This document shows, piece by piece, positions 19,251 through 27,805 of a stretch of 64,000 bases of DNA (position 1 is the stretch's first letter; each line of letters starts with the position of its first letter). The stretch spans positions 1 through 64,000 of the forward strand of contig JAEINP010000011.1 of the NCBI GenBank assembly GCA_016342355.1, in the 5' to 3' direction. Position numbers and translations under genes: made by a program. Origin of the DNA: Desulfatibacillum sp. GTDB lineage: Bacteria; Desulfobacterota; Desulfobacteria; Desulfobacterales; Desulfatibacillaceae. The notes under the pieces are model-generated. The model ran no database searches. It had not been told where the DNA came from and saw nothing but the letters and a program-made list of their open reading frames with translations.

Positions 19251-19721
19251 ATGGATACCAAGTTGGAGGCTTTTCAGGACTATTATCCCGACGACTACGC
19301 CCACTGCTACGGCTGCGGTCGTCTGAACGAACACGGCATGCAAATCAAGAGCTATTGGGACGGAGACGAAAGCGTATGCCATGTGAAGCCCCGGGATCAT
19401 TATACCGGCGGCATGAAGCACATTCTCTACGGTGGGCTTATTGCGTCTCTTATCGATTGCCATGCGGCAGGCACGGCTGCTGCCGCCAAGGCCAGGGAAG
19501 AGGGCATTCAACTGGCTCCGGGCGCCATGCCCCGCTTTGTCACGGCATCTTTGAAGGTGGATTATGTGGCGCCCACTCCTGTGGGTGTGGAGGTGGAGCT
19601 TCGGGGCAAGGTGCTGGAAATCAAGGGACGCAAGGTGACCATTGGTGTGGATCTGCTGGCCGAAGGCAAAGTATGCGCCAAGGGGCAGGCCCTCATGATT
19701 CAGATTAAGGAAACCGTCTGA
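19251..19721 (+). CDS. PaaI-type hotdog-fold thioesterase
   Basis: A 156-aa acyl-CoA thioesterase of the 4HBT/PaaI superfamily. It has CYGCGRLNEHGMQIKSYWDGDESVC at the start, then HYTGGMKHILYGGLIASLIDCHAAGTA, the hotdog helix with the usual G-G-x2-A/D pattern, and a C-terminal strand VEVELRGKVLEIKGRKVTIGVDLLAEGKVCAKGQALMI. The N-terminal C-x2-C is common in one branch of this family. It is third in the aminopeptidase-priA operon and ends at a strong terminator. The physiological acyl-CoA is unknown. Confidence 0.85.
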   Translation: MDTKLEAFQDYYPDDYAHCYGCGRLNEHGMQIKSYWDGDESVCHVKPRDHYTGGMKHILYGGLIASLIDCHAAGTAAAAKAREEGIQLAPGAMPRFVTASLKVDYVAPTPVGVEVELRGKVLEIKGRKVTIGVDLLAEGKVCAKGQALMIQIKETV

Positions 19722-19742
19722 GATTCTGTTGCATTAAAAAAA

Positions 19743-19782
19743 AACGGAAAGGATAGCCCGGTGGCCGTCCTTTCCGTTTTTT
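19743..19782 (+). terminator. Rho-independent terminator (bidirectional)
   Basis: Stem AACGGAAAGGA (19743-19753) pairs with TCCTTTCCGTT (19768-19778), followed by a T run. A-tracts precede it, so it can also stop minus-strand transcripts. It sits between the converging thioesterase and formylglycine-enzyme-like genes. Confidence 0.88.
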
Positions 19783-19805
19783 AAAATCACACAAAACCGT
19801 TAGGT

Positions 19806-20600
19806 CTATTCAATATCCTTGACCAGACGAAATCCGATGAATTTCTGGGAACTGAGGCTGTTGTTCCTGGCTGCCGAAGTGCAGAACTGGGCCTTGGAAT
19901 ACCAACCGCCGCCACGCACGACTCTGGGGGGCGCTTTTCTGGCTTTGGGGTCAGCTTCAATGCCTTTGGGGTCCAGTGCGGGACTGTCCTTGTAATATTC
20001 CTGGCCGTAAAAATCCTGGCACCATTCAAACACGTTTCCGTACATGTCGTAAAGGCCCCAGGCATTGGGCTTAAGCTGGCCTACGGGCTGGGTGTATGCC
20101 GCGTTGGCGTAATACCAGGCGTATTCCCCCAGTTTAGCCAGATCATCCCCGAAAAAACAGGCGGAAGCAGAGCCTGCCCGGGCAGCGTATTCCCATTCAG
20201 CTTCCGTAGGCAGTCTATAGGCTTCCGTGCCTTCCAGCTTGTTCAGCTTAAGCAGAAAAAGCTGCACGTCTTCATAAGTGACTTCTTCCACAGGATTGTC
20301 CGGATTGGATACCTTTTCAGGATTCTGGCCCATAACCTTGGCCCATTGCTTGCGGGTGATCTCGAATTTCCCCAAAAAAAAGGGATTGGATACAGTCACA
20401 TTGTGGGCAGGCTGGGCATCTTCATACATATCCCCCTCGGGGGCGCCCATTTGAAAGGATCCTGCCTCAATTTTAACAAACTCCATGCCAAGCATATTGG
20501 TGAATTCATCCTGCCCGGCCAGTGCGGCAGCAGGGGCTAAAACCATGCATATGGCCGCAAAAAAAGAAAAAATCGATAATAATTTAACTGTCCTTGTCAC
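19806..20600 (-). CDS. Exported formylglycine-generating-enzyme-like (SUMF1) domain protein
   Basis: About 264 aa from GTG 20600, chosen because GGAGGAG lies 7 bases upstream and inside the longer TTG-started frame. A signal peptide (LSIFSFFAAICMVLAPAAALA) precedes a single FGE-sulfatase domain: MEFVKIEAGSFQMGAPEGD, NPVEEVTYEDVQLFL, YRLPTEAEWEYAARAG, GNVFEWCQDFY, RVVRGGGWYS and NSLSSQKFIGFRLV. The two active-site cysteines of true FGE are not both evident, and no sulfatase lies nearby. A binding or structural role is therefore as likely as sulfatase maturation. Confidence 0.85.
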   Translation of the reverse strand: MTRTVKLLSIFSFFAAICMVLAPAAALAGQDEFTNMLGMEFVKIEAGSFQMGAPEGDMYEDAQPAHNVTVSNPFFLGKFEITRKQWAKVMGQNPEKVSNPDNPVEEVTYEDVQLFLLKLNKLEGTEAYRLPTEAEWEYAARAGSASACFFGDDLAKLGEYAWYYANAAYTQPVGQLKPNAWGLYDMYGNVFEWCQDFYGQEYYKDSPALDPKGIEADPKARKAPPRVVRGGGWYSKAQFCTSAARNNSLSSQKFIGFRLVKDIE

Positions 20601-20657
20601 AATATCTCCTCCCAAGCTCTGTCGAAATTGTCAGCGTCTATATTTCCATGCACCAGC

Positions 20658-20677
20658 GTTTTGCGTGTTTGCAAAAC
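20658..20677. promoter_or_regulatory. Inverted repeat upstream of the SUMF1-domain gene
   Basis: GTTTTGC and GCAAAAC arms of 7 bases around a 6-base spacer, about 60 bases before the GTG start. It could be an operator; no factor is assigned. Confidence 0.35.
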
Positions 20678-20822
20678 TATCGGATTCGGAAAAAATTTCT
20701 CTAAAAAAAAATTGCATAACGGAGCAAAGTATTGCCCAATGCGGCTTTATCTTGCTCTTCCGGCTTTTTTTTTCGGGACTTCTCCCGAGGCATCACGATA
20801 ATAAATCATAGGGTGGATTGCA

Positions 20823-20838
20823 AGTGATAAAGATCACA
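20823..20838. promoter_or_regulatory. CRP-like site
   Basis: AGTGA-N6-TCACA at 20823-20838 matches the E. coli CRP half-sites TGTGA/TCACA except for one base. It lies just after glnE and about 225 bases before the SUMF1-domain start. A Crp/Fnr-family gene is in the window at 25.8 kb, but no direct link is shown. Confidence 0.35.
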
Positions 20839-20854
20839 AGATCCGATTTCCAAG

Positions 20855-23764
20855 CTATTTTCCGAAAAAATGCTTCCAGGCCGCCATGACAGTCTCACGA
20901 ACCTCCGCCACTTCTTCCTCCGCCACCAGGGCTGGCTTGTCCTCCCTTGCCAGGGCATGCACATGGCCCCGTAAAACCAGATAGGCCTCCTTGAGCGCAG
21001 AGGACATGGTTTCCGGCATTAGCTGGGCTGCGGTGATGGCTTCCAACAGACGCATGTTATCCGTCCAGTCGGTAAGGCTGGGAATGTCATGAGCCCGGGA
21101 AAGAACCAGGTACTGGACCAGGAATTCAATGTCCACAATACCACCGGCGCCCTGCTTGATGTCAAAAAGGCCTGGTTTCTTCTTTTCCAGCTCTTTTTTC
21201 ATGAGGTTGCGCATTTTAACAACTTCGGTTTTTAGGCTTGTGTCATTGCGATAGGTGCAAAGCACTTCCCGTCTGATCCGGTAAAATCGGCTGGCCATGC
21301 CCACGTCTCCGGTCACGGGGCGGGCTCGCACCAAAGCCTGGTGCTCCCAGGATCTGGCCTGATTGCGCTGGTAATCGTTAAAGGCTTCCACATGACTCAC
21401 CAACAGACCCCCGCCTCCGCTGGGGCGCAAACGCATGTCCGTTTCATAACAAATTCCGGAAGAGGTATGGGCGCCCAGAATATGTATGACGCGTTGGCCC
21501 AAACGGGCGAAAAAAGCCGCGTTATACAAGGGGTTGGAGCTTTTTGTCATTTCTCCTGTAATTCCGGCATGGAGAAAAACCATGTCCAGGTCCGACCCGT
21601 AGCTCAACTCAATGCCTCCCAGTTTTCCGTAAGCCACCACCGAAAAGCCCCTTTGACACTGGCAATGGCTCAACAGGCAGGTGGGTTCGCCGTGTTTCTT
21701 CACCACATGATTCCATGCCATATCCAAAGATTTGGACAAAATGCATTCGGCAATTTCGGTAAGGTGGTCGCTCACCCTCATGAGGGGCAGGCTTCCTGTG
21801 ACATCCGCGGCAATAACCCGCAGAACATTGACCTGTTTGAACATCCTGAGTTGTTCCAGGAATTCCTCTTCATCCTCGGGATTGAGTCCCTTCATGCGCA
21901 GATGGAGATCCCTGTCCAATTCCCACCGGTCCAAGGGATTGTATAGGATTTTCGGGTCCATCAATTCATCCAGCAAGGCGGGATAGCGTGTCACCAGAGA
22001 AGCTATCAGGGGACTGGAATCGCACAGCATGATCAGGCGTTTTAAAACTTCGGGGTTCTCCACCATCAGGGAAAGATAGGCGGTGCGCCGGGTAACGGCC
22101 TCCACCAGGGTGAGAACCCTTTTCAGGGCCAACTCCGGCTGGCTTGCCTGCCCCGCATCAGCCAGAACAGCAGGGATCAGCCTGTCCAGTTGCAGCCGGG
22201 CATGTTCCGTAAGGTTTCGGCCCTGGGGTGATTTTTTCAGGTCCGATATCTGCGACTCCGCCTGTTCAGGATCATCAAACCCCGCCAGAGCAAGCATTTC
22301 AATCGCCTGCTCCCGGGAGACTGTCTGATGCCAGACCCACAAAAGCGCCTGGGTGTCTCCGCCTATGGCGGATCGTTCCTCGGGCTCGGCAAGGAGTTCT
22401 TCAAAATGGCTCTGGACCTTTTGCCTCTGGCGGCTGAGAAAATGCTCAAAATCCTCCCAAGCCCAAAAACCCATGGAAAGGGCCAGACACATTTGTTCGG
22501 TCAGGGTTCGGGGTATCTTATGTTCCTGGCGATCTCCAAATTCCTGTATGCGATTTTCCGTGCGGCGCAGGACCACATAAGCCTTGGCCAGGTCCTCGCA
22601 AACATCCAATGGCAGAAGGTTATGCTCTTTCAGGATCTCCAGGATCTCCAGGATGCCCGGCTCCTGCAAGGCAGGCATAATTCCCCCCCGGATGAGCTGC
22701 ATGACCTGGCCCATGAATTCGATTTCCCGAATCCCACCGGGACCAATTTTTATATTGTGCTCCAAGCCCTTGCGTTTAACTTCCTGGGAGATCATGCGTT
22801 TCATCTCCCTCAGGGCTTCGAACACGGTGTAATCCAGGTATTTCCGGTACAGGAAGGGTTTTAAAATCTGCAGAAGTTCCTTGCCTGCTTCAATATCCCC
22901 GGCCACTGGCCTTGCCTTGATCCATGCATAGCGCTCCCATTCCCGGCCCTGGTACTGATAATAGTGCTCCATGGCGGAAAAGGGCATAACAATGGGGCCG
23001 TTTTCACCGTCCGGCCGCAGTCTGATGTCCACCCGAAAAACGTGCCCCAGTTCCGTGGTGGCTCCAATGGTCTGGACAAGGTCTTTGCACAACTTGGTGA
23101 AAAATTCCAGATTGGTGATGCTTTTGTTCCCGCCTGCGGTGTTTCCGTTTTGTTTGTAGGCAAAGATGAGGTCAATGTCGGATGAAAAGTTCAATTCCCG
23201 GGCGCCCAGCTTGCCCATGCCCATGACCACCAAACCCACTTCCTCGCCGCCCGGTCCTGTGGGTGCTCCCCAGGTTTTAATCAGCCATCCCCTTAGTTTT
23301 ACAATGGCTTGATCCAGGCAGATCCTGGCCAGAGCGCTCAGGCTGTGCAAGGTATGCGTAAGATCGTCCCAGCCCGCCAAATCCCTCCATGCAATACGCA
23401 CCATCTCCCGATTACGAAAACGCCTCAGCGCGCCCATGAGTTCGGTTTTGTCCTCTACATCCTTGCAGAGTTCTTCCAAGTCATGGCGCATGTGCTCTTC
23501 TTCGCGCCCCTGGAGCAGATCATGCCGGGCAAGCTCGCAAAAGGCCTCCGGCCTACGGAGACAATACTGGTACACAAAGTCACTGCAAGTAAAAATCAGG
23601 GGCAGAACCTCTTGAACCTGCTCCTCGTCGGGAGGCGCCAACCCTGCGCCTTGCAATTCCAGGGCAAAGGCGTCCACCCTTTCCTCCATCCTGGCTGTCA
23701 ATGCTGCTGGAAGATCGACCGTCTTTACTTGTTCCGCCCACGTTGTATATCTGTTTTTTTCCAA
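20855..23764 (-). CDS. glnE: Bifunctional glutamine synthetase adenylyltransferase/deadenylase
   Basis: GlnE switches glutamine synthetase by adding or removing AMP according to nitrogen status. The 969-aa product has the two duplicated nucleotidyltransferase domains. The first has VVMGMGKLGARELNFSSDIDLIFAY and RVDIRLRPDGENGPIVMPFSAMEHYYQYQGREWERYAWIKARPVAGD. The second has VVAYGKLGGIELSYGSDLDMVFLH and ETDMRLRPSGGGGLLVSH. Both G-x11-D-x-D metal sites are intact. GIREIEFMGQVMQLIRGG and GGIVDIEFLVQYLVL mark the central and C-terminal helical parts. The start is TTG 23764 with AGAGG closely upstream; no better start is nearby. No glnA or glnB is in the window. Confidence 0.95.
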   Translation of the reverse strand: MEKNRYTTWAEQVKTVDLPAALTARMEERVDAFALELQGAGLAPPDEEQVQEVLPLIFTCSDFVYQYCLRRPEAFCELARHDLLQGREEEHMRHDLEELCKDVEDKTELMGALRRFRNREMVRIAWRDLAGWDDLTHTLHSLSALARICLDQAIVKLRGWLIKTWGAPTGPGGEEVGLVVMGMGKLGARELNFSSDIDLIFAYKQNGNTAGGNKSITNLEFFTKLCKDLVQTIGATTELGHVFRVDIRLRPDGENGPIVMPFSAMEHYYQYQGREWERYAWIKARPVAGDIEAGKELLQILKPFLYRKYLDYTVFEALREMKRMISQEVKRKGLEHNIKIGPGGIREIEFMGQVMQLIRGGIMPALQEPGILEILEILKEHNLLPLDVCEDLAKAYVVLRRTENRIQEFGDRQEHKIPRTLTEQMCLALSMGFWAWEDFEHFLSRQRQKVQSHFEELLAEPEERSAIGGDTQALLWVWHQTVSREQAIEMLALAGFDDPEQAESQISDLKKSPQGRNLTEHARLQLDRLIPAVLADAGQASQPELALKRVLTLVEAVTRRTAYLSLMVENPEVLKRLIMLCDSSPLIASLVTRYPALLDELMDPKILYNPLDRWELDRDLHLRMKGLNPEDEEEFLEQLRMFKQVNVLRVIAADVTGSLPLMRVSDHLTEIAECILSKSLDMAWNHVVKKHGEPTCLLSHCQCQRGFSVVAYGKLGGIELSYGSDLDMVFLHAGITGEMTKSSNPLYNAAFFARLGQRVIHILGAHTSSGICYETDMRLRPSGGGGLLVSHVEAFNDYQRNQARSWEHQALVRARPVTGDVGMASRFYRIRREVLCTYRNDTSLKTEVVKMRNLMKKELEKKKPGLFDIKQGAGGIVDIEFLVQYLVLSRAHDIPSLTDWTDNMRLLEAITAAQLMPETMSSALKEAYLVLRGHVHALAREDKPALVAEEEVAEVRETVMAAWKHFFGK

Positions 23765-24047
23765 GATTCCTCTTTAATGGAGAATTCATAGGGTTAGTCT
23801 GTCATTCGGTATCAGATTATTTTTATGCCACTTTGCCATTGTGAATCAAGGAAAAGATATGAAGCGGCCATACTCCTGTCTCCGGCTGAACTACAGAAAG
23901 GACAAACGGGGATAGGCTTCAGGCCAGGCATGGAGAAAGCGTGAGGGGCTTCTGCGGTTCAAAATATCCCGAAAGGCTGGCAATAAGAACAGTTCTTAAT
24001 TCCCCTAAAAAACGGCAAATTTTTTCAGGGCCAAGAAAAGTTGTTAG

Positions 24048-24977
24048 CTATTTTTTCATGTCTTTTACAGGCCTTCTGCCCACCGAGCCCATATAGATGG
24101 CCGCCAATGCCAGAACAGCCCCGGCGATACGCACCGGGCCTGCTGGAAGGTCGAAAAACACAATGTCCCATACAAAAGCCAGGGTGGGTTGAATCAGGAT
24201 AATGAGTCCGGCAACCGAAGCCCGCATCCCGGGCAGTCCCGAGGAAATCAACAGCCACCCCAAAGCCTGAGGGCCGATCCCGTAAACCACCAGGATCAGA
24301 AAGCCGGACGCGCCCCCCACGGAGAAATCCGCACCCCGTGTCAGGGCGGTTACGCCCACAAAAAAGGCCGTGGCCAGGGATATCCAGGCCATGTTGGTCA
24401 CGGCGGGCAGTTTGCCCATTCTCCCCAGGCTGTTGCGCACGGCAAGAATGTACAGTGAATACCACAGGGCCGCACCCAGGCCCCAGGCCACCCCTATGAC
24501 CATGCTTCGGGGCAGGGCCGAGACATCCACGCCCACCAGAAACCACAGGCCCACAAAGGCCATTATGATAGATATTGCCAGGAAGGGCGTCACCCGTTCC
24601 TTAAAAAGGATTACGCCGAACACGGCCAATATGACGGCCTGGAAATTGGTGATGATAGTAGCCAGGCCGGGCCCTACGTAGCCTATGCACACATGCCAGA
24701 ATTCCAGATCCAGGCAAAATAGTATGCCGCACAGGGATAAAAGGGGCAGAACTCCCTTGCCTCGTAAGGCCCTGAAAGGCTTTTCTTTTCTAATGAGCGC
24801 CAGAATCAGGAGAAAAATCCCGCCGAATATGGTTCTGCCAAAAGAGCCCGCCGTGGGCGAGGCCCCTGAGATTTTGAACAATACCGGAGAAAAACTGATG
24901 ATGACGCCGCCTGAAAAAACCTTTGCCATGGAGGCCAGTTCAGGACTGAGGCGTTTGTTCCGGCCCGGGTTATTCAC
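24048..24977 (-). CDS. DMT-superfamily (EamA) transporter
   Basis: An inner-membrane permease with ten predicted hydrophobic helices in two EamA repeats. The first begins MAKVFSGGVIISFSPVLFKI, and the second begins VAWGLGAALWYSLYILAVRN with LGWLLISSGLPGMRASVAGLIILIQPTLAFVWDIVFF near the end. The last segment is the typical EamA ending before a short basic tail. I prefer GTG 24977 because AAAGGA lies 8 bases upstream; GTG 25007 is also in frame but has no site. The exported or imported compound is unknown. Confidence 0.85.
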   Translation of the reverse strand: MNNPGRNKRLSPELASMAKVFSGGVIISFSPVLFKISGASPTAGSFGRTIFGGIFLLILALIRKEKPFRALRGKGVLPLLSLCGILFCLDLEFWHVCIGYVGPGLATIITNFQAVILAVFGVILFKERVTPFLAISIIMAFVGLWFLVGVDVSALPRSMVIGVAWGLGAALWYSLYILAVRNSLGRMGKLPAVTNMAWISLATAFFVGVTALTRGADFSVGGASGFLILVVYGIGPQALGWLLISSGLPGMRASVAGLIILIQPTLAFVWDIVFFDLPAGPVRIAGAVLALAAIYMGSVGRRPVKDMKK

Positions 24978-25021
24978 AACAAAAATCCTTTGCCAAGGCT
25001 TCTGCACAGGGAGTCTTGGCT

Positions 25022-25771
25022 CTATTGTTCCTTGAACAGGATGTCGCCGTAAAAGGACACGGCATTATCGCCGGTGTTGTCCGTGTCGGTCATGATGGCC
25101 ACGCCTGCAATCAGGGGCGGTTCCTCGCCAAAGGCTTTACGGTAATCCTCCAGGATGTTCCGCTCTTCCACAACCCGGGTTCCCAGGCCTTCCTGACCGC
25201 TTTCCACGGCAATCATCATAACCTTGTCGGTATAGGGGTTGGGCGCAACAGTTCCCTTGGGGGCGTTGCTTGCCCAAATGTAGTTGATGGCGCTATGGGG
25301 AGGGTATTCCCCATACATGAGCTTGGCGGCCTTGTATTTGGTCCGGTCCCAGAGGCCCAACCGGGAAGGATCGTACTTGAAACTCACATAGATCCTGGCC
25401 GGATAATCGTCCCCGCTCTTTTTGGTGACATCGCCCTTTGCGAAAACCTTGGTCACCTTCCAACTCCATTGAATGACCGGGTACTTTTGGGGGTCGATTT
25501 CCATTTTGCGAATCATGCCGGAAGAAGACGCCTGGCTTTCCGCCCGGACAACCACTGCGCCCTCATCCTCCACAAGGGTGTATTGGGTGTGTTCCTTGAT
25601 TTTCGGGAAAAACAGGGGCTCCCATCCTTCCGGAAAAACACCACCGGCCGAGGCCTTGGAAAAGGGACCCAGGTCCAGGGTGGGCAGGCCTGCAGCCAGG
25701 GCCACGGCCAGTCCCGCGCAAAACATTCCAGTCAAAAGTACGGTTCCCACAATTTTTTTTCTGAATGCCAT
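25022..25771 (-). CDS. Exported DUF3047 protein
   Basis: About 249 aa from ATG 25771, which has a GGAG site. A signal peptide (KIVGTVLLTGMFCAGLAVALAAG) is followed by a beta-rich domain: VVRAESQASSSGMIRKMEIDPQKYPVIQWSWKV, DYPARIYVSFKYDP, YIWASNAPKGTVAPNPYTDKVMMIAVESG and IAGVAIMTDTDNTGDNAVSFYGDILF. I recognise this as DUF3047, a periplasmic family with a lectin-like beta-sandwich look but no known function. It starts 33 bases after the Crp/Fnr-type regulator and may be one of its targets or simply co-transcribed. Confidence 0.78.
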   Translation of the reverse strand: MAFRKKIVGTVLLTGMFCAGLAVALAAGLPTLDLGPFSKASAGGVFPEGWEPLFFPKIKEHTQYTLVEDEGAVVVRAESQASSSGMIRKMEIDPQKYPVIQWSWKVTKVFAKGDVTKKSGDDYPARIYVSFKYDPSRLGLWDRTKYKAAKLMYGEYPPHSAINYIWASNAPKGTVAPNPYTDKVMMIAVESGQEGLGTRVVEERNILEDYRKAFGEEPPLIAGVAIMTDTDNTGDNAVSFYGDILFKEQ

Positions 25772-25803
25772 GGTCCATGGCTCCTTGATCGGCTTTGCCG
25801 CTT

Positions 25804-26517
25804 TTAGTCGTCCGTGTCCCCATTGCCGCCGTTTGAGCAATCTTGCAAGCCCTGGCGGTCCAGGAGCCGTATTTCCCGTTTGTCCACCTGGATAAGTCCA
25901 TTGTCCCTCAATCGCGCCAGGGAACGGGAAAGAGTTTCGGGTATGGTGCCCAAAAGGCTGGCCAAATGGGCCTTTGAAATGTGAAGGATCACCAGGTCAT
26001 CATGCCCTTGTTCGGCGGCCATATGGAGCAGGTATCCGGCCACCCTGCCGTCCACTTCCTTGAGGGAAAGGTTTTCCACCTGCACCGTGAATTCCCGCAG
26101 CCTTTTCGCCAGAACCGCCAGCATGTTCAGGGCTATGGGCGGGCTTTGGTTGATAAGGTTCACAATGCCTTTGCGGGAAAAATACAGGCATTGAGTCTTG
26201 ACCAAAGCCTGGGCGTTGGCAGGATAGGACCCGCCGGAAAAAACAGGCACCTCGCCAAAAGGCTCCCCGGGGCCGAACACGTGGAAGATCTGCTCCTTGC
26301 CTTCGGGAGAGATTTTGTAAATTTTTACCTGGCCTTCCAAGGCTGCATAAAAGCCCTCGGCCTTGTCTCCGTCATAAAACATGAACTGGCCTTTTTCAAA
26401 GGACACTTCCGTGGCCATGTTGCGCACCAGCACAAGCTGGTCGTCATCCAGGCCCGAGAAAAACGGGATGTGCGTGATGATCTCGAATACCTTGTCCAGG
26501 GGCTTATCCAATCCCAA
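25804..26517 (-). CDS. Crp/Fnr-family transcriptional regulator
   Basis: A 237-aa cAMP-receptor-type regulator. The N-terminal cyclic-nucleotide-binding beta-barrel has FEKGQFMFYDGDKAEGFYAALEGQVKIYKISPEGKEQIFHVFGPGEPFGEVPVFSGGSYPANAQAL. A long dimer helix follows, then a winged helix with HISKAHLASLLGTIPETLSRSLARLRDNGLIQV. There is no FNR-type Cys cluster, so direct O2 sensing through Fe-S is unlikely. It starts with TTG 26517 (GGAG upstream) inside the end of the DedA-like gene, so the two are translationally coupled. The effector is unknown. Confidence 0.9.
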   Translation of the reverse strand: MGLDKPLDKVFEIITHIPFFSGLDDDQLVLVRNMATEVSFEKGQFMFYDGDKAEGFYAALEGQVKIYKISPEGKEQIFHVFGPGEPFGEVPVFSGGSYPANAQALVKTQCLYFSRKGIVNLINQSPPIALNMLAVLAKRLREFTVQVENLSLKEVDGRVAGYLLHMAAEQGHDDLVILHISKAHLASLLGTIPETLSRSLARLRDNGLIQVDKREIRLLDRQGLQDCSNGGNGDTDD

Positions 26518-26953
26518 AATCCACTCCAGCCAGTATAAGAAAATAACGGGCGCCCTTGCCCAGGACCACCCAAAAGATAAACGAAAGCAAACTCACTCGT
26601 AATATACCCGCTACCACGGTAAGGGGGTCGCCCACAATAGGCAGCCACGCAAAAAAGAGGACGGGCGAACCCCACCGGCCAAAAACTCTCTCCGCCTGTT
26701 CCAGACTGTTGGTCTCGGCTTGGACATATTTTTTTAGAATAAATTTCCGGCCCCATTTTCCGGCGTAATAGTTGACCAGGGCGCCCAGAGAATTGCCGGT
26801 CGTCGCCACTATCAATACCATGGCCGGGTCAAAGCCTGTGGCGGCCATCAGGGCCACGGCCGCCTCGGACCCCAGAGGAAGGAGGGTGGCCGCCAGAAAA
26901 CTGACTGCAAAAAGGCCTGCATATCCAAATTGGACAAACAATGTTTCGTTCAT
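26504..26953 (-). CDS. YqaA/DedA-like small membrane protein
   Basis: A 149-aa inner-membrane protein of the YqaA branch of the DedA (SNARE-associated/VTT) family. It shows FAVSFLAATLLPLGSEAAVALMAATGF, VATTGNSLGALVNYYAGKWG and FGRWGSPVLFFAWLPIVGDPLTVVAGILRVSLLSFIFWVVLGKGARYFLILAG. The F/L-P-x-G-S-E and G-x3-N-Y-x2-G motifs fit the family, whose larger members flip phospholipids. It overlaps the next gene by 14 bases. Confidence 0.85.
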   Translation of the reverse strand: MNETLFVQFGYAGLFAVSFLAATLLPLGSEAAVALMAATGFDPAMVLIVATTGNSLGALVNYYAGKWGRKFILKKYVQAETNSLEQAERVFGRWGSPVLFFAWLPIVGDPLTVVAGILRVSLLSFIFWVVLGKGARYFLILAGVDFGIG

Positions 26954-27053
26954 TGATAAAGGCCGAATCGTCCGAATCGGACTGGATGCAAATCGTTCAT
27001 CGCCCTGGCGCGACCGGGGTAGGAGGAAATTCCAGCCTCATCGCGGGCTGGCG

Positions 27054-27746
27054 TCATGCGGGTTGAGCGAGCCACGCCAGTGTTTTTTCCAGTATCTCGG
27101 CGTATACCGCCTGCTTATCCCTGTCAGCGCTTTTGAGCAGCTTAAAAGAATGATCGCCCCCTTCCACAATTTCCAATTTCGGAGGCGTGGGAATCAGGAC
27201 CAAATTCCGCCTGAGTGTCTTCAGGTCGCATAAGGAGTCCCGGGTTCCTGCAAAAAATAAGGAAGGCGTGTTAATATTTTTGAAGTGAGGGCATCGGGGC
27301 TCCTCTTTCTTGCCAGGAGCGTGAAGGGGATATCCGTACAAGATCAGACGATTGGCTTCCAATACCCCGTCAGCCTGAAGTTGGGAGGCCACCCGGCCGC
27401 CCATGGACTTGCCTGCGGCGACCATGTTTTGAGGTCGGAAATTAGGATGGTTTTTCAGATAACGAAACGCAGCCAACCAGGCTTGCTCTAGCCTTTTCTG
27501 GCCGTCGGGCCTTTTTCTTCCCTCCTCCCGGTAGGGAAAATTAAAACGCATGGCAAGATGCCCTGCCCGGGCAAGGCCAGTAGCCAGAGCTTCCATCATG
27601 GAGTGATTCATGTCGTTGCCTGCGCCGTGGGCAAGCACGATAGCCCATTTTTCCGGCCGAAACCCGTTTTCCGGAGCGGAAATAACAGCGGATACGGGAT
27701 TGGAGTCGGGGATCTGCACCTTTGCCTGGATTTCGATAACTGACAC
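27054..27746 (-). CDS. Alpha/beta hydrolase of the KANSL3/TEX30-like group
   Basis: About 230 aa from GTG 27746, which has AGGAGG 6 bases upstream and inside the longer frame. The fold is recognised from AIVLAHGAGNDMNHSMMEALATGLARAGHLAMRFNFPYREEGRKRPD, the nucleophile elbow AAGKSMGGRVAS, LYGYPLHAPGK, FFAGTRDSLCDL with the acidic residue, and GGDHSFKLLKS with the histidine. This group of dienelactone-hydrolase-like proteins is of unknown function in bacteria. It is cytosolic, with no signal peptide. Confidence 0.82.
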   Translation of the reverse strand: MSVIEIQAKVQIPDSNPVSAVISAPENGFRPEKWAIVLAHGAGNDMNHSMMEALATGLARAGHLAMRFNFPYREEGRKRPDGQKRLEQAWLAAFRYLKNHPNFRPQNMVAAGKSMGGRVASQLQADGVLEANRLILYGYPLHAPGKKEEPRCPHFKNINTPSLFFAGTRDSLCDLKTLRRNLVLIPTPPKLEIVEGGDHSFKLLKSADRDKQAVYAEILEKTLAWLAQPA

Positions 27747-27805
27747 GTCCTGCCTCCTGTGTGATGACAACAGCCCGATTTGCTGATTTTAGCCTCGCCT
27801 TTGTG

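Noticed and set aside
23985-23997. AAGAAC-A-GTTCTT palindrome downstream of the DMT transporter gene
   Set aside because: Perfect but short and placed after a stop codon, with no promoter nearby; could easily be chance.
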